From an uncultured Allomuricauda sp. (GTDB lineage Bacteria > Bacteroidota > Bacteroidia > Flavobacteriales > Flavobacteriaceae): DNA of 35,416 nucleotides. This document shows positions 25,434-33,487 of this stretch, in pieces. The notes below the pieces were generated by a model. It was not told the DNA's origin, did not search any database, and was given only the letters and a program-made list of their open reading frames with translations. The position numbers were made by a program, and so were the translations under genes. The DNA lies in NCBI RefSeq assembly GCF_937884665.1, contig NZ_CAKZYF010000125.1, positions 1 through 35,416 on the forward strand, read 5' to 3'. Position 1 is the stretch's first letter. Each line of letters opens with the position of its first letter.

Positions 25434-26179
25434 GCAACCCAAAAGCGATATTTTCCATACTCCTTCTGGTGTTTCTTTCATGCTCTTCGGATGATGGAGG
25501 CGCTACCATTTTGGAAGGTAGCCGTTTGGACGAGATGTTGGCCGAAAGGGAAGTAGTTTTGGCCAATGTGATCGCCTGTGCGGCGAGCAATGTAGATCCC
25601 ACCAAAGTCAGTGTTTTTCTTTATCCAAGACCCAACGCATCTAATATTCGTTATTACGAAACGGTTTCCGCGGAAGACGACAAAGATGATTTTTCAAATT
25701 ACAGTTTGCGCGAGCCCCCTCTTTTTGATGTTTTTAATGGTTTTTTATTGCGGTATGAGGTTGAGCCGGAGCGGGAAAAGTGGGTCATCGTTACTTTTGA
25801 AGAAGGGGGGATGGTGCACGTTTCAAACCCCATACGGCTCAAACAGCTCTCCGGACCTACGGAATATCTATCTGATAATGTGATCGTAGATTTTTCAGAA
25901 GGAAATATGCCCCAGTTTACCTGGGTGGACGGCCAAATCACAGATTCCATAATTTATTTCCATGTGATATCAGATGCTGAAAATGAATTACTATCGGGTA
26001 CCTACACTTTAGAAAGGCAATTCCAATATTATAAATTGGAGAATGTGGTACTCAATATCACCGAGGAAACCCCTCCGACATTAACTATGGATACCACCTA
26101 CACTTTTACACTTTTGGCCGTTAGTGAGGACAATTGGGTGAATTTGTTCTCGGAAGTTCCATTTATAATTGAAAACTGA
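25430..26179 (+). CDS. Hypothetical lipoprotein
   Basis: A 249-residue protein with a lipoprotein signal (LLLVFLSCSSDDGG, Cys18 with an acidic tail after it, the Bacteroidetes export-to-surface style). The mature part has strand-rich segments such as NIRYYETVSAEDDKDDFSNY and VIDFSEG-type patterns but I recognise no domain. It overlaps the GH113-like gene by 4 bp, so both are probably made together. Surface partner of the hydrolase is a guess only. Confidence 0.65.
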   Translation: MSNPKAIFSILLLVFLSCSSDDGGATILEGSRLDEMLAEREVVLANVIACAASNVDPTKVSVFLYPRPNASNIRYYETVSAEDDKDDFSNYSLREPPLFDVFNGFLLRYEVEPEREKWVIVTFEEGGMVHVSNPIRLKQLSGPTEYLSDNVIVDFSEGNMPQFTWVDGQITDSIIYFHVISDAENELLSGTYTLERQFQYYKLENVVLNITEETPPTLTMDTTYTFTLLAVSEDNWVNLFSEVPFIIEN

Positions 26180-26259
26180 GGACTTTGACAACATTGATAA
26201 TAAGGAATATGGATTTTTTAAAGTCAATACATTAGCTTTAACCAAAAGATACTGCCGTG

Positions 26260-27525
26260 ATGCTTAAGGGCTTGGTAACCTTGATTGTATTTTGGTTCGC
26301 GTTTGTGGGCTACACGCAAACGCCAACGGTAAGTAGTTTGAAACTTCAAGGAAACGAACGCACCAAGTCCTCGTTCATAGAGAAAATAATTAAGTTGGAG
26401 CGTGGAGCCGTTCTGGATTCCTCTAAAATTGAGGAGGATATGTATCGGCTAAAACGCTTGCCTTCCATATCGCATGCCTATTATCAGGTTTTTCCATCCA
26501 CGATCGAAAACCAATATGATGTAGTTTACGGCATAGAGGAGAATTTCACATTGATTCCCTTTGCCAGTATTTTTACTTCTAATGATGATGAGTTTGCCTT
26601 CCGCTTGGGACTTCAAGAGTTTAACGTTTTAGGAAGAAATATTACGTTGGGAGGTTTTTACCAGCGTGACATTTTTGATTCTTTTGGGGCGCACGTACGC
26701 GCTCCCAACATTTTTGGCCGAAAATGGGGTCTGGCCCTAAGCTACCAGGATTTGACTACCGAAGAACCTGTTTTTTTGGATAATGGCAGCGCAGATTATC
26801 GCTACAATAATGAATCCGTTGAAGCACTGGTTCTCTTTCAACTCAGCTTTAAAAATCGATTTGAATTTGGCATCAACTTTTTCACAGAGGATTATCAGTT
26901 TTTATCGGGGGATATGGACCCCAATGTACCTTTGGCACTTCGCGTAAACAAACACCTCTTAAAACTGCTCTATAATTATGACGCCATTAAATTTCACTAC
27001 CAATATTTATCCGGTTTCAAAAGCGCTCTCAATCTACAATACGTGCAAAGTGACGATGGCAGACTCCCTGAATTTTGGATAGGTTTCAATGACTTTACCT
27101 ACTTTTTAAGGGTGGGCAAACGAGGAAATTGGGCCAACCGGCTACGTTTGGGACTCTCGAGTAACATCGATACCCCTTTTGCACCATTTGCCGTGGACAA
27201 CAACTTAAACATTCGCGGTGTGGGAAACATCATAGATAGAGGTACGGCGGCCATTGTCCTAAATACCGAATATCGGCATACGCTGATTGACAAAAACTGG
27301 TTCGTTCTACAGAGCAACGTCTTTATTGATGGGGGTTCCTGGAGAAATCCGGGAGGAGATTTCAGTGATTTCGGGGATGACCAAAATCTTAGAATTTATC
27401 CCGGTGCGGGGCTACGTTTTATACACAAGCGTATTTTTAATGCCATTTTTAGGATAGACTATGGATTCTGTATTACCCAAAATGCCTCCAGAGGTGTTGT
27501 TTTTGGTATAGGACAATACTTTTAA
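26260..27525 (+). CDS. Omp85/BamA-like outer-membrane protein with a single POTRA-like domain
   Basis: A 421-residue protein with a signal peptide (LVTLIVFWFAFVGYTQ). After it comes one POTRA-like region, about residues 20-95, with VSSLKLQGNERTKSSFIEKI and YDVVYGIEENFTLIP, and then a beta-barrel of about 300 residues with the strand-rich, aromatic-ended C-terminus FGIGQYF, characteristic of the BamA/TamA family. The short POTRA section suggests a small Omp85 relative, possibly a translocator for a neighbour's product, not the essential BamA. A GTG three bases before also fits; I chose the ATG at 26260. It stands in the plus-strand set, 80 bp after the lipoprotein. Confidence 0.7.
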   Translation: MLKGLVTLIVFWFAFVGYTQTPTVSSLKLQGNERTKSSFIEKIIKLERGAVLDSSKIEEDMYRLKRLPSISHAYYQVFPSTIENQYDVVYGIEENFTLIPFASIFTSNDDEFAFRLGLQEFNVLGRNITLGGFYQRDIFDSFGAHVRAPNIFGRKWGLALSYQDLTTEEPVFLDNGSADYRYNNESVEALVLFQLSFKNRFEFGINFFTEDYQFLSGDMDPNVPLALRVNKHLLKLLYNYDAIKFHYQYLSGFKSALNLQYVQSDDGRLPEFWIGFNDFTYFLRVGKRGNWANRLRLGLSSNIDTPFAPFAVDNNLNIRGVGNIIDRGTAAIVLNTEYRHTLIDKNWFVLQSNVFIDGGSWRNPGGDFSDFGDDQNLRIYPGAGLRFIHKRIFNAIFRIDYGFCITQNASRGVVFGIGQYF

Positions 27526-27585
27526 TATGCTGTCATTCAACATTTTTTAGCATATTTGTAATGCATCCCAGCAAATTCATTACGT

Positions 27586-28524
27586 ATGAAATCCAAACTC
27601 GCAATATTCCTGTGGGGTGCTCTTGTATGCTCTTCCCTGGCCCAAGAAAAAGTATATCAAGTTGTTGCTGAACCGGGCGATGGCATTTATTCCATCCTTA
27701 GAAAGCAGGGACTTGATCCGGTTGAAAATTATCAGGCATTTGTTACGCTCAATGCAAAAAACATAAAGGACGGTAGTTTTCTGCACGTGGGGAGATCCTA
27801 TTACATCCCTTTCGCTGCGGATTCTTTTAAAAATATGGGTATACGGATCGTGCTGCCCATGGGGGAGGAAGAACCTATTTTTGAGGGAGATTTTGAAAAG
27901 CTATCCCGAAAGAGCAATACTTTAAAGAATGCGATTTATTATCTGATCACCGAAAATAGAGGAAATGCCACCAATGGTTTTGCTAAAGAAGTCGAATCCA
28001 ATCTGACCCTAATGCTTCTGGAACATGGGGCCCAGGTATATGTTGTGGACGATAAAAGCCTATCTTTCCAGGATTTGTCCGAAGCGGGAGATTTGGAAAG
28101 GGACCTTATGGGAAGATATGTGGAAGCCATCAACAAAAAATATCTAAAACATGCCGGCAAATACCAACGGCTTCTCATCATCCGTTCCAATGGCGCAATA
28201 GACCGAAAAATGGATATTTCCGTATACCACCATAAAAAGAGCGAGGAAGGGCAACGACTGTCCCAAAATCTGAGGGAGGCGTTTCAGAAGCACAGTGTAA
28301 GAAGTCAATCCGTTGAGGACGTTGAGGCTGTTTTTCAAGAGAGCAACATGCTCTATTTGGTAAAAAACGTTTTGCCTGCGGTCAGTCTTATGGATCTCGA
28401 TGGGACATCCCGAGAATCAAAGGCAAAAAGTATTGAAGTTTTGACCAACAAAGATGCACTTGCCAAATGGTTGGCCAATGGTATTTCGAAGGACTATGCT
28501 GATTTGGAAATTGAGGAAGAATAA
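27586..28524 (+). CDS. Exported LysM protein with amidase-like C-terminal domain
   Basis: A 312-residue protein: signal peptide 1-20, then a LysM-like domain (YQVVAEPGDGIYSILRKQGL at 24-43 through VGRSYYIP to about 75) for peptidoglycan contact. The C-terminal part (100-310) has helix-strand features reminiscent of the amidase_3 fold, for example AKEVESNLTLMLLEHGAQVY followed by an RLLIIRSNGA strand, yet I do not see the zinc ligands of a working amidase. It may have lost catalysis or belong to another fold. Ends 27 bp from the converging TIGR04283 gene. Confidence 0.6.
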   Translation: MKSKLAIFLWGALVCSSLAQEKVYQVVAEPGDGIYSILRKQGLDPVENYQAFVTLNAKNIKDGSFLHVGRSYYIPFAADSFKNMGIRIVLPMGEEEPIFEGDFEKLSRKSNTLKNAIYYLITENRGNATNGFAKEVESNLTLMLLEHGAQVYVVDDKSLSFQDLSEAGDLERDLMGRYVEAINKKYLKHAGKYQRLLIIRSNGAIDRKMDISVYHHKKSEEGQRLSQNLREAFQKHSVRSQSVEDVEAVFQESNMLYLVKNVLPAVSLMDLDGTSRESKAKSIEVLTNKDALAKWLANGISKDYADLEIEEE

Positions 28525-28551
28525 GACGAAGATGTTTACCTATCGGACGGT

Positions 28552-29256
28552 TTAGGTCAAAATGTTTTTTTGATAATAGCGATATAGTTCTTCCGGTCCG
28601 GCACCCAGATAATTTTTTAAGTGGATCATTCCAAAATGGAACTGTACTTTGAACCATCCTTTGTCGCGATATTTCCTCGCGGAGGTTACCACATAATTGG
28701 GCAGCACCTTGAACTTTGTTTCTGCATACAAACGCTGAATAAATTCGGTGTCTTCATAAATGAAGTACTTTTCGTTAAATCCCTTTGTGTTCTCAAATAC
28801 ACTTTTTTCTATAAAAAGTGACTGATCACCGCCTCTGCATAAGGTATGGTTGATTCGGGTGAGCCATCCGAAAAAGCGCAACATAGGATGTTTTGAGTCA
28901 AATTTCATCCTAAAACAACCGGCTTGGTTTTCTTCAGCCACAGCTTTTAAAATCAAATGGTCAAAACCCTTTGGGGGATATGTATCAGCATGTAAAAAGT
29001 AGAGAATGTCCCCTTTGGCTTCTTGAGCACCCCGGTTCATTTGTTTAGCCCTACCCCTTTGCGAAAAGATGACAGTTGCCCCCTCTTGTTTTGCAATTTC
29101 GACAGTCCGGTCCGAACTTCCTCCATCAATACACATGATTTCCAATACCTGTGATGTGGTAGTATTTGACTTGAGGTGCCGTAGCACCTGTGCCAGGCAC
29201 TTCTCTTCATTCAATACAGGAATTACAATGCTTATTTTTCGATTATTGTACTTCAT
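28552..29256 (-). CDS. TIGR04283-family arsenosugar-associated glycosyltransferase (GT2)
   Basis: A 234-residue GT2 enzyme matching the TIGR04283 family that occurs with ArsM/ArsS. It has ISIVIPVLNEEKCL (8-21), CIDGGSSDRTV (42-52), the RGRAKQMN motif (67-74), the LHADTYPP metal site (88-95, Asp91) and RGGDQSLF and YEDTEF later. It should add a sugar or polyol in arsenosugar assembly; the exact step is not settled. It is the last gene on its strand and overlaps the DUF547 gene by 14 bp, the start codon lying inside the DUF547 coding end. In other flavobacteria the family also occurs with selenodomain-type neighbours. Confidence 0.85.
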   Translation of the reverse strand: MKYNNRKISIVIPVLNEEKCLAQVLRHLKSNTTTSQVLEIMCIDGGSSDRTVEIAKQEGATVIFSQRGRAKQMNRGAQEAKGDILYFLHADTYPPKGFDHLILKAVAEENQAGCFRMKFDSKHPMLRFFGWLTRINHTLCRGGDQSLFIEKSVFENTKGFNEKYFIYEDTEFIQRLYAETKFKVLPNYVVTSARKYRDKGWFKVQFHFGMIHLKNYLGAGPEELYRYYQKNILT

Positions 29257-30007
29257 TTAAACTCCAATCATAATCCAAATAATCAATATCAGCTTTTGTG
29301 TCTATGGGGTTGTTTAAATAAGGGTTGATATATTCTATAAGTGAGGTTTCCCTTGTAAAATCTCCCTTGTACCATTTGAAGATTCTGGAAAGTTCCGCCT
29401 TATCTCTTTGAAAGCGATTTCTTTTGACGTCATTTACAAACTCAACTGTGGCCTTTGATAAAAGACGTTCCATATTTTGTGGCGTAAAAGCAGTGTTTAA
29501 AAGTTTGGGACAGGAAAATGATGCACAATTGATGGCAAAATGAATTCGGGGTTCTTCCATTTTACGAAGTATTTCATGTTCAATAGCATTTAAAGAAGTG
29601 GTGGTATTGCCCACTAAAACCCATTTTTTCTTCCATCTGTTGGGGATATCCTTAATACTTTTGGTAGGATAATTATCCAAAATGAGCTTGACCGTGGCCG
29701 CATTGTACAAATTAATATAGTAGGCCAACTTTTCATTCTTTGTCCAAGAATCAGAGGGAGAATTTTCGGCGAGTGTCATAAGGTAGCTGTCCAAGGATTC
29801 AGTGTCCTTCCCGAACCCCTTGTAATCCACATTCCCCGAGTTGTCCACATATTCCTTCAACAAACTGTCCCAAAGACCATGTTCAGGGCTTTTTTCTGCA
29901 GAGTGGGTTTGCAGAACTGCTGTCTCAGAAAGTGCAGATTGATTTATGGATTTTGAATTACAGCTCAAAAAAACTGTAATAAGTACAGTATATCCCCAAA
30001 AATTCAT
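29243..30007 (-). CDS. DUF547 lipoprotein in the arsenosugar block
   Basis: A 254-residue lipoprotein (lipobox FLSC, Cys16), so in the envelope. DUF547 motifs: YYINLYNA (96-103), SLNAIEHEILRKM with Glu143-His144, HFAINCASFSCPKL (156-169) with His156 and Cys161/Cys166, IFKWYKGDF and a C-terminal YDYDWSLNE. Compared with the paralogue at 22750-23475, this copy keeps the standard E-H pair. It follows a terminator hairpin 3' of arsM, so its expression may depend on readthrough or on a promoter in the 80-bp gap. Substrate unknown; the papain-like fold suggests a transpeptidase or hydrolase role. Confidence 0.85.
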   Translation of the reverse strand: MNFWGYTVLITVFLSCNSKSINQSALSETAVLQTHSAEKSPEHGLWDSLLKEYVDNSGNVDYKGFGKDTESLDSYLMTLAENSPSDSWTKNEKLAYYINLYNAATVKLILDNYPTKSIKDIPNRWKKKWVLVGNTTTSLNAIEHEILRKMEEPRIHFAINCASFSCPKLLNTAFTPQNMERLLSKATVEFVNDVKRNRFQRDKAELSRIFKWYKGDFTRETSLIEYINPYLNNPIDTKADIDYLDYDWSLNEVQ

Positions 30008-30048
30008 AGCAATAGGTTTTATGGAACATTATACAGGAAGAAAGTCTG

Positions 30049-30079
30049 AAAAAAAGGGCAAAACTTTCATTTTGCCCTT
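30049..30079 (-). terminator. Intrinsic terminator after arsM
   Basis: On the minus strand AAGGGCAAAA, a six-base loop (TGAAAG), TTTTGCCCTT form a perfect 10-bp stem (30054-30063 with 30070-30079), followed by a T-tract (complement of the A-run 30049-30055). It lies 9 bases after the arsM stop codon. It points in the direction of the arsM transcript and would separate it from the DUF547-TIGR04283 pair. Confidence 0.8.
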
Positions 30080-30087
30080 AAAAATCT

Positions 30088-31053
30088 TTAACAACAGCCT
30101 CCACCGTTATAGTGCCAGGTACTTTCGCTAATGTGAATTTCATCTGATGCCCGCCCCAAAGCATCCGCGGTTTTGTCACAGACCGCCAAAGGCTGGTTTT
30201 GCAAAAGCACATGGCCTTTTTGATCATCAAAGTATTCGGAATCTCCATAATAAATGGCGGTTTTGCCAGTAAAGATGCAAGGTCCATCAGGAGGCATTGG
30301 GTCCTTAATAGCTGCAATTTCTATGGATTCTATATGGATGAGCTCATCCGTGGGATAGTGGTTCGGGCTCAAAACACGGTATGATTTTCTGGCGCGAATT
30401 TCAATGGTACCAAAACCAGCATCGGTCAATACCTTTACGTAATCTTTTATCGGAATGCTACCGCTCAAACAAAGGGCACGTAAGCGATCATCGTTCCGTA
30501 ATGCATCACCCATGGGTTGCTCGCAAGTTGGATCGCTCATCACCAGTCTTCCGTGGGGTTTGAGGACGCGATACATTTCTGAAACCGCTCTTTTCAAATC
30601 CTCTATCTTAAAAATGTTAAAGAGGCAGTTTTGCGCCGCCACGTCGATACTTTCATCTTCAACTGGTAAGTTGAGCGCATCCCCCTTCACTAAATTAACG
30701 TACTCGCTTTTAAACCAATCGTTTTCACTTTCGGCAATTTTAAAATTGTTTTTTGATGCTTCCAACATCTCGTCTACGGTATCAACGCCAGTGACACCGC
30801 CTACTTGTCTGGAAAAATAGGAGAACTGTAGCAACTCCATTCCCCCGCCAACACCCACATAGAGGACTTTGGGGTTGTCCACCAAATCCTGGGCAGATAC
30901 GGTGCTACCACAGCCATAATTCATTTCCTGCATAATCTTGGGAATGGACAATCCGGGGAACTGCCAAATTGGATTTGTGGTACAGCATAGTCCAACGTCA
31001 GGGGTCAATGCCGCCTCTTTGTACAAATCTTGGGTAGCGTCTAAATAGCTCAT
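30088..31053 (-). CDS. arsM: Arsenosugar-type arsenite S-adenosylmethionine methyltransferase
   Basis: A 321-residue class-I SAM methyltransferase. The SAM motif is VLYVGVGGGMELLQFSYF (63-80). Cysteines of the ArsM kind include Cys23/24, Cys48 in NYGCGS, Cys143 in AQNCLFN and Cys177 in SDPTCEQP, and the protein ends in GGGCC. These fit the ArsM branch annotated with arsenosugar genes rather than the broader UbiE family. It methylates As(III), and in the known pathway the radical-SAM enzyme ArsS then adds the deoxyadenosyl group. ArsS is not in the window. The start overlaps the PNP stop by 4 bp; a terminator follows. Confidence 0.88.
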   Translation of the reverse strand: MSYLDATQDLYKEAALTPDVGLCCTTNPIWQFPGLSIPKIMQEMNYGCGSTVSAQDLVDNPKVLYVGVGGGMELLQFSYFSRQVGGVTGVDTVDEMLEASKNNFKIAESENDWFKSEYVNLVKGDALNLPVEDESIDVAAQNCLFNIFKIEDLKRAVSEMYRVLKPHGRLVMSDPTCEQPMGDALRNDDRLRALCLSGSIPIKDYVKVLTDAGFGTIEIRARKSYRVLSPNHYPTDELIHIESIEIAAIKDPMPPDGPCIFTGKTAIYYGDSEYFDDQKGHVLLQNQPLAVCDKTADALGRASDEIHISESTWHYNGGGCC

Positions 31054-31865
31054 ATTTCTTTGATTAATTCTTTGAATAATTTGATCATCTTCGGTTCTGT
31101 TTTGCCTGCGATTTCAATAATCTCCTGAATATTAATCGGTTGAAGATTATCTGGGTCGCATTCATCTGTCAACACGGAAACCGCTACAATGGGTAGTCGT
31201 AAATGATTGGCGACAATTACTTCAGGGACCGTACTCATGCCCACCGCATCCGCACCGAGGGTTTTCAACATGCGGTATTCCGCTTTGGTCTCCAATTGGG
31301 GTCCCACTACGGAAACGTAGACCCCTTTCTGAAGTGAAATGGCTTCTCGAGTGGCGATTTGTTCTATCTTTTGCCGCATGTGCACATCATACGGTTCACT
31401 CATATCCACAAATCGGTCCCCAAATTCCACTACGTTTTTGAAAGCAAGTGGCGAACCTCCCTGCAGATTTATGTGGTCTTCGATAAGCATGATATCCCCT
31501 TTTTTGTAGTTCAAGTTGATGGCTCCCGCCGCATTGGAAACAAACAAATGTTTTATCCCAAGTCCATGCATTATGCGTATGGGGTAGGTAATGTCCAAAA
31601 AGTCATACCCCTCGTACAAATGGAAACGCCCTTGCATCACTACCACTTTTTTCCCCTCTATGGTACCGTAGATAAGCTTTCCCGAATGAAATTCTACAGT
31701 GGCCAGTGGGAAATAGGGAATATGGTTGTAATGGGCCTCAACCCCATCTTCAATTTCATCCACCAACTGACCCAATCCGGTTCCTAGTACAATGCCGATT
31801 TCCGGAGCTTCAAATCCTTTTTTCCTAAGGTATTGTAAAGATTCCTCTACTTGTTTTTTAGTCAT
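31050..31865 (-). CDS. Purine nucleoside phosphorylase
   Basis: A 271-residue phosphorylase of the PNP-I trimer type: GIVLGTGLGQLV (23-34) phosphate site, GRFHLYEGYD, SNAAGAIN, and ETKAEYRMLKTLGADAVGMS with the typical GMST end. It cleaves purine nucleosides with phosphate. In the arsenosugar block it is a natural candidate to remove adenine from the 5'-deoxyadenosyl-arsenic intermediate, giving a ribose-1-phosphate that a glycosyltransferase can use; that link comes from the operon context. It overlaps the TIGR04282 gene by 8 bp and arsM by 4 bp. A general salvage role is also possible. Confidence 0.9.
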   Translation of the reverse strand: MTKKQVEESLQYLRKKGFEAPEIGIVLGTGLGQLVDEIEDGVEAHYNHIPYFPLATVEFHSGKLIYGTIEGKKVVVMQGRFHLYEGYDFLDITYPIRIMHGLGIKHLFVSNAAGAINLNYKKGDIMLIEDHINLQGGSPLAFKNVVEFGDRFVDMSEPYDVHMRQKIEQIATREAISLQKGVYVSVVGPQLETKAEYRMLKTLGADAVGMSTVPEVIVANHLRLPIVAVSVLTDECDPDNLQPINIQEIIEIAGKTEPKMIKLFKELIKEI

Positions 31866-32541
31866 TTTTTACGTGTTTTAAAAAAGGTCTGAACGCATCT
31901 TTGTCCTTGATGTCCTCGTAATGATCCACATCATTTTTTTCCGGCATTAAAAAAACACGTTCATTTTTAAGGTTTTCCAAGGTATCGCTTAGAACGGATT
32001 CAGTACCCCAGGATTTATTTTGGAAGAGTTTGGGAGTCTCTTGTTTCATTCCCAAGAGATAATACCCTCCATCTTCGGCAGGACCAATAACATAATCGTG
32101 GTCATCCAGGCGGGAAAAAGCGGTTTCCAAATCAGTAGTTGACATATCGAACATATCACTGCCAATGATAATGATTTTTTTAAAGCCCAAATCAAAACCA
32201 TTTGAAAAAGCATGCTGCATGCGACTCCCTAAATCTTGACCTTCTTGTAATTTTTTCTTGTAAACGGAATTATCCCAAACATCGTTTTCCCAAATGGTCT
32301 CGGAATAATAAACGAACTTCGCTGCGTGCAGGTTTCTCGTGAAATTTACGGTATGGTCCAACAAAAATTCATAGACTTTCAATGCTGCGGAGTTGCCAAT
32401 TCTGGCGGCAAGTCTGGTCTTGCATTTACCTAATTCAGGATTTCTGGTAAAAATGAGGAGGAGATTAGTTCTTTTGGGGGTCAATGGTCTTTTTTTTGAG
32501 TTGAATAGATTTTCTTTCCGTTGGTCAAAAGCGGTGCCCAT
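31858..32541 (-). CDS. TIGR04282-family arsenosugar-associated transferase (CofC-like)
   Basis: A 227-residue CofC-like nucleotidyl/glycosyl transferase. It has LLLIFTRNPELGKCKTRLA (27-45), the IIIIGSDMFDMS acidic centre (123-134), and GPAEDGGYYLLGM (153-165), the hallmark loop of TIGR04282, which accompanies ArsM/ArsS or selenodomain rSAM proteins. About 25 N-terminal residues (basic, Lys-rich) come before the fold and there is no later ATG close by. The enzyme may activate the sugar phosphate of the arsenosugar; the precise reaction is not known from the sequence. It is 32 bp after the rhodanese gene. Confidence 0.85.
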   Translation of the reverse strand: MGTAFDQRKENLFNSKKRPLTPKRTNLLLIFTRNPELGKCKTRLAARIGNSAALKVYEFLLDHTVNFTRNLHAAKFVYYSETIWENDVWDNSVYKKKLQEGQDLGSRMQHAFSNGFDLGFKKIIIIGSDMFDMSTTDLETAFSRLDDHDYVIGPAEDGGYYLLGMKQETPKLFQNKSWGTESVLSDTLENLKNERVFLMPEKNDVDHYEDIKDKDAFRPFLKHVKND

Positions 32542-32573
32542 TCCTTACCAAAAACATGTACTTTCTCGGTGGG

Positions 32574-32993
32574 CTAATATGAGTTATCATATACCGTGTA
32601 GCCAAGATTCTTCCATAGAAAAATGCCTCCATATAGATTTTTGACATTGGTGTATCCCCCTTTTTTTAACTTTACCCCGATGACTTCCGATCGCACGCCC
32701 ACGGAACAATATACGACTAAAGGATGTTCCTTTTCGGGTATAAGGGAAGTTATACGCTTCAAATTGAATGAATTATATCCAACCCAAATGGCATCTTTAA
32801 GGTGACTGGTCTCAAATTCCTCAATTTTTCGGGCATCCAATAGAAAGACATTTCTTTCTTTTTTCAATGCTCCGGGCGAGATGTACGCTACAGAACCGTT
32901 ATTGAACTTTTTTAGGGTCCCATCAATTGTTTCTTGGCAGGATAAGGCTAAAATAAAGCCGAAAATAAAGAGAAAGAAAAATGACTTTTGCAT
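32574..32993 (-). CDS. Rhodanese-like lipoprotein
   Basis: A 139-residue protein with a lipoprotein signal (ILALSC, Cys19) and a single rhodanese domain. The active-site loop CSVGVR begins at Cys96 in VVYCSVGVRSE, so sulfur- or arsenic-transfer chemistry is possible, and the size is that of one domain. I take the ATG at 32993 (MQKSFFFLF) as start: it gives a normal signal peptide, and a good promoter match lies 24 bases upstream; the longer frame to 33146 would run through that promoter. It heads the arsenosugar operon. Sulfur donor for arsenic species in the periplasm is inference. Confidence 0.85.
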   Translation of the reverse strand: MQKSFFFLFIFGFILALSCQETIDGTLKKFNNGSVAYISPGALKKERNVFLLDARKIEEFETSHLKDAIWVGYNSFNLKRITSLIPEKEHPLVVYCSVGVRSEVIGVKLKKGGYTNVKNLYGGIFLWKNLGYTVYDNSY

Positions 32994-33016
32994 ATCTTCA
33001 AAAATAAATACTGGGT

Positions 33017-33045
33017 CCAATATATGCCGTATGGAAGTCAACAAA
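33017..33045 (-). promoter_or_regulatory. Candidate promoter of the arsenosugar operon
   Basis: On the minus strand TTTG (33042-33045), a 17-base spacer and TATATTGG (33017-33024), one mismatch from TAnnTTTG. The -7 box is 24 bases before the rhodanese ATG at 32993, leaving a short leader. It supports choosing that start. Confidence 0.5.
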
Positions 33046-33162
33046 TATGCTATTAAAGCGTAAACCTTCACTTTTTTGTAGGATACCGGTAACGTATCCA
33101 TTATCAAATAGGATTTATGGAAAAGATAGCTCCTGTCTTGTTTCACAGGATCAATATCCTAA

Positions 33163-33480
33163 ATGAGAATATCTTGGTTTTTTCTTGTCCCAGTTGGGTC
33201 GATATCAGATCTGACCTATAGTTACCGCAAAGGATATTATGGCGATAAGGTAAGCGCCATTTGGGTCAAGGAGGCCCAGACCGATAGCTATCAAAATGTT
33301 TTGGCAACTACCGATACGCCCATTTTCTACTCTGATATTATCAAGAACACGTATGCGTCAACGGTAGATTTCGCTATGACGCTGTGGGTGGATGTTGATT
33401 TGTTGAAAGCCTTGACACGTTAGGATAGCGAATTGGGATTTACCGATCAGATGGTTTGGCATATCCTTGAGATAAAACAG
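33163..33480 (+). pseudogene. Gene remnant with an in-frame stop, unknown family
   Basis: An ATG at 33163 opens an 86-codon frame ending at TAG 33421-33423. The frame continues after that TAG as DSELGFTDQMVWHILEIKQ to the next TAG at 33478-33480, then a terminator follows after seven bases. The readthrough sequence looks as protein-like as the first part (which includes YRKGYYGDKVSAIWVKEA and TTDTPIFYSDIIKNTYAS), so the first TAG may be a nonsense mutation in a once longer gene. The N-terminus looks incomplete, with no signal or domain. I do not recognise a family. The 86-residue protein could also be a real small product. Confidence 0.4.
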
Positions 33481-33487
33481 TAGTATG

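Noticed and set aside
27549..27560. TAGCATATTTGT shared with the region before the rhodanese gene (33041-33052, minus)
   Set aside because: A 12-mer match between AT-rich regions is expected by chance, and the distances to the two start codons differ.
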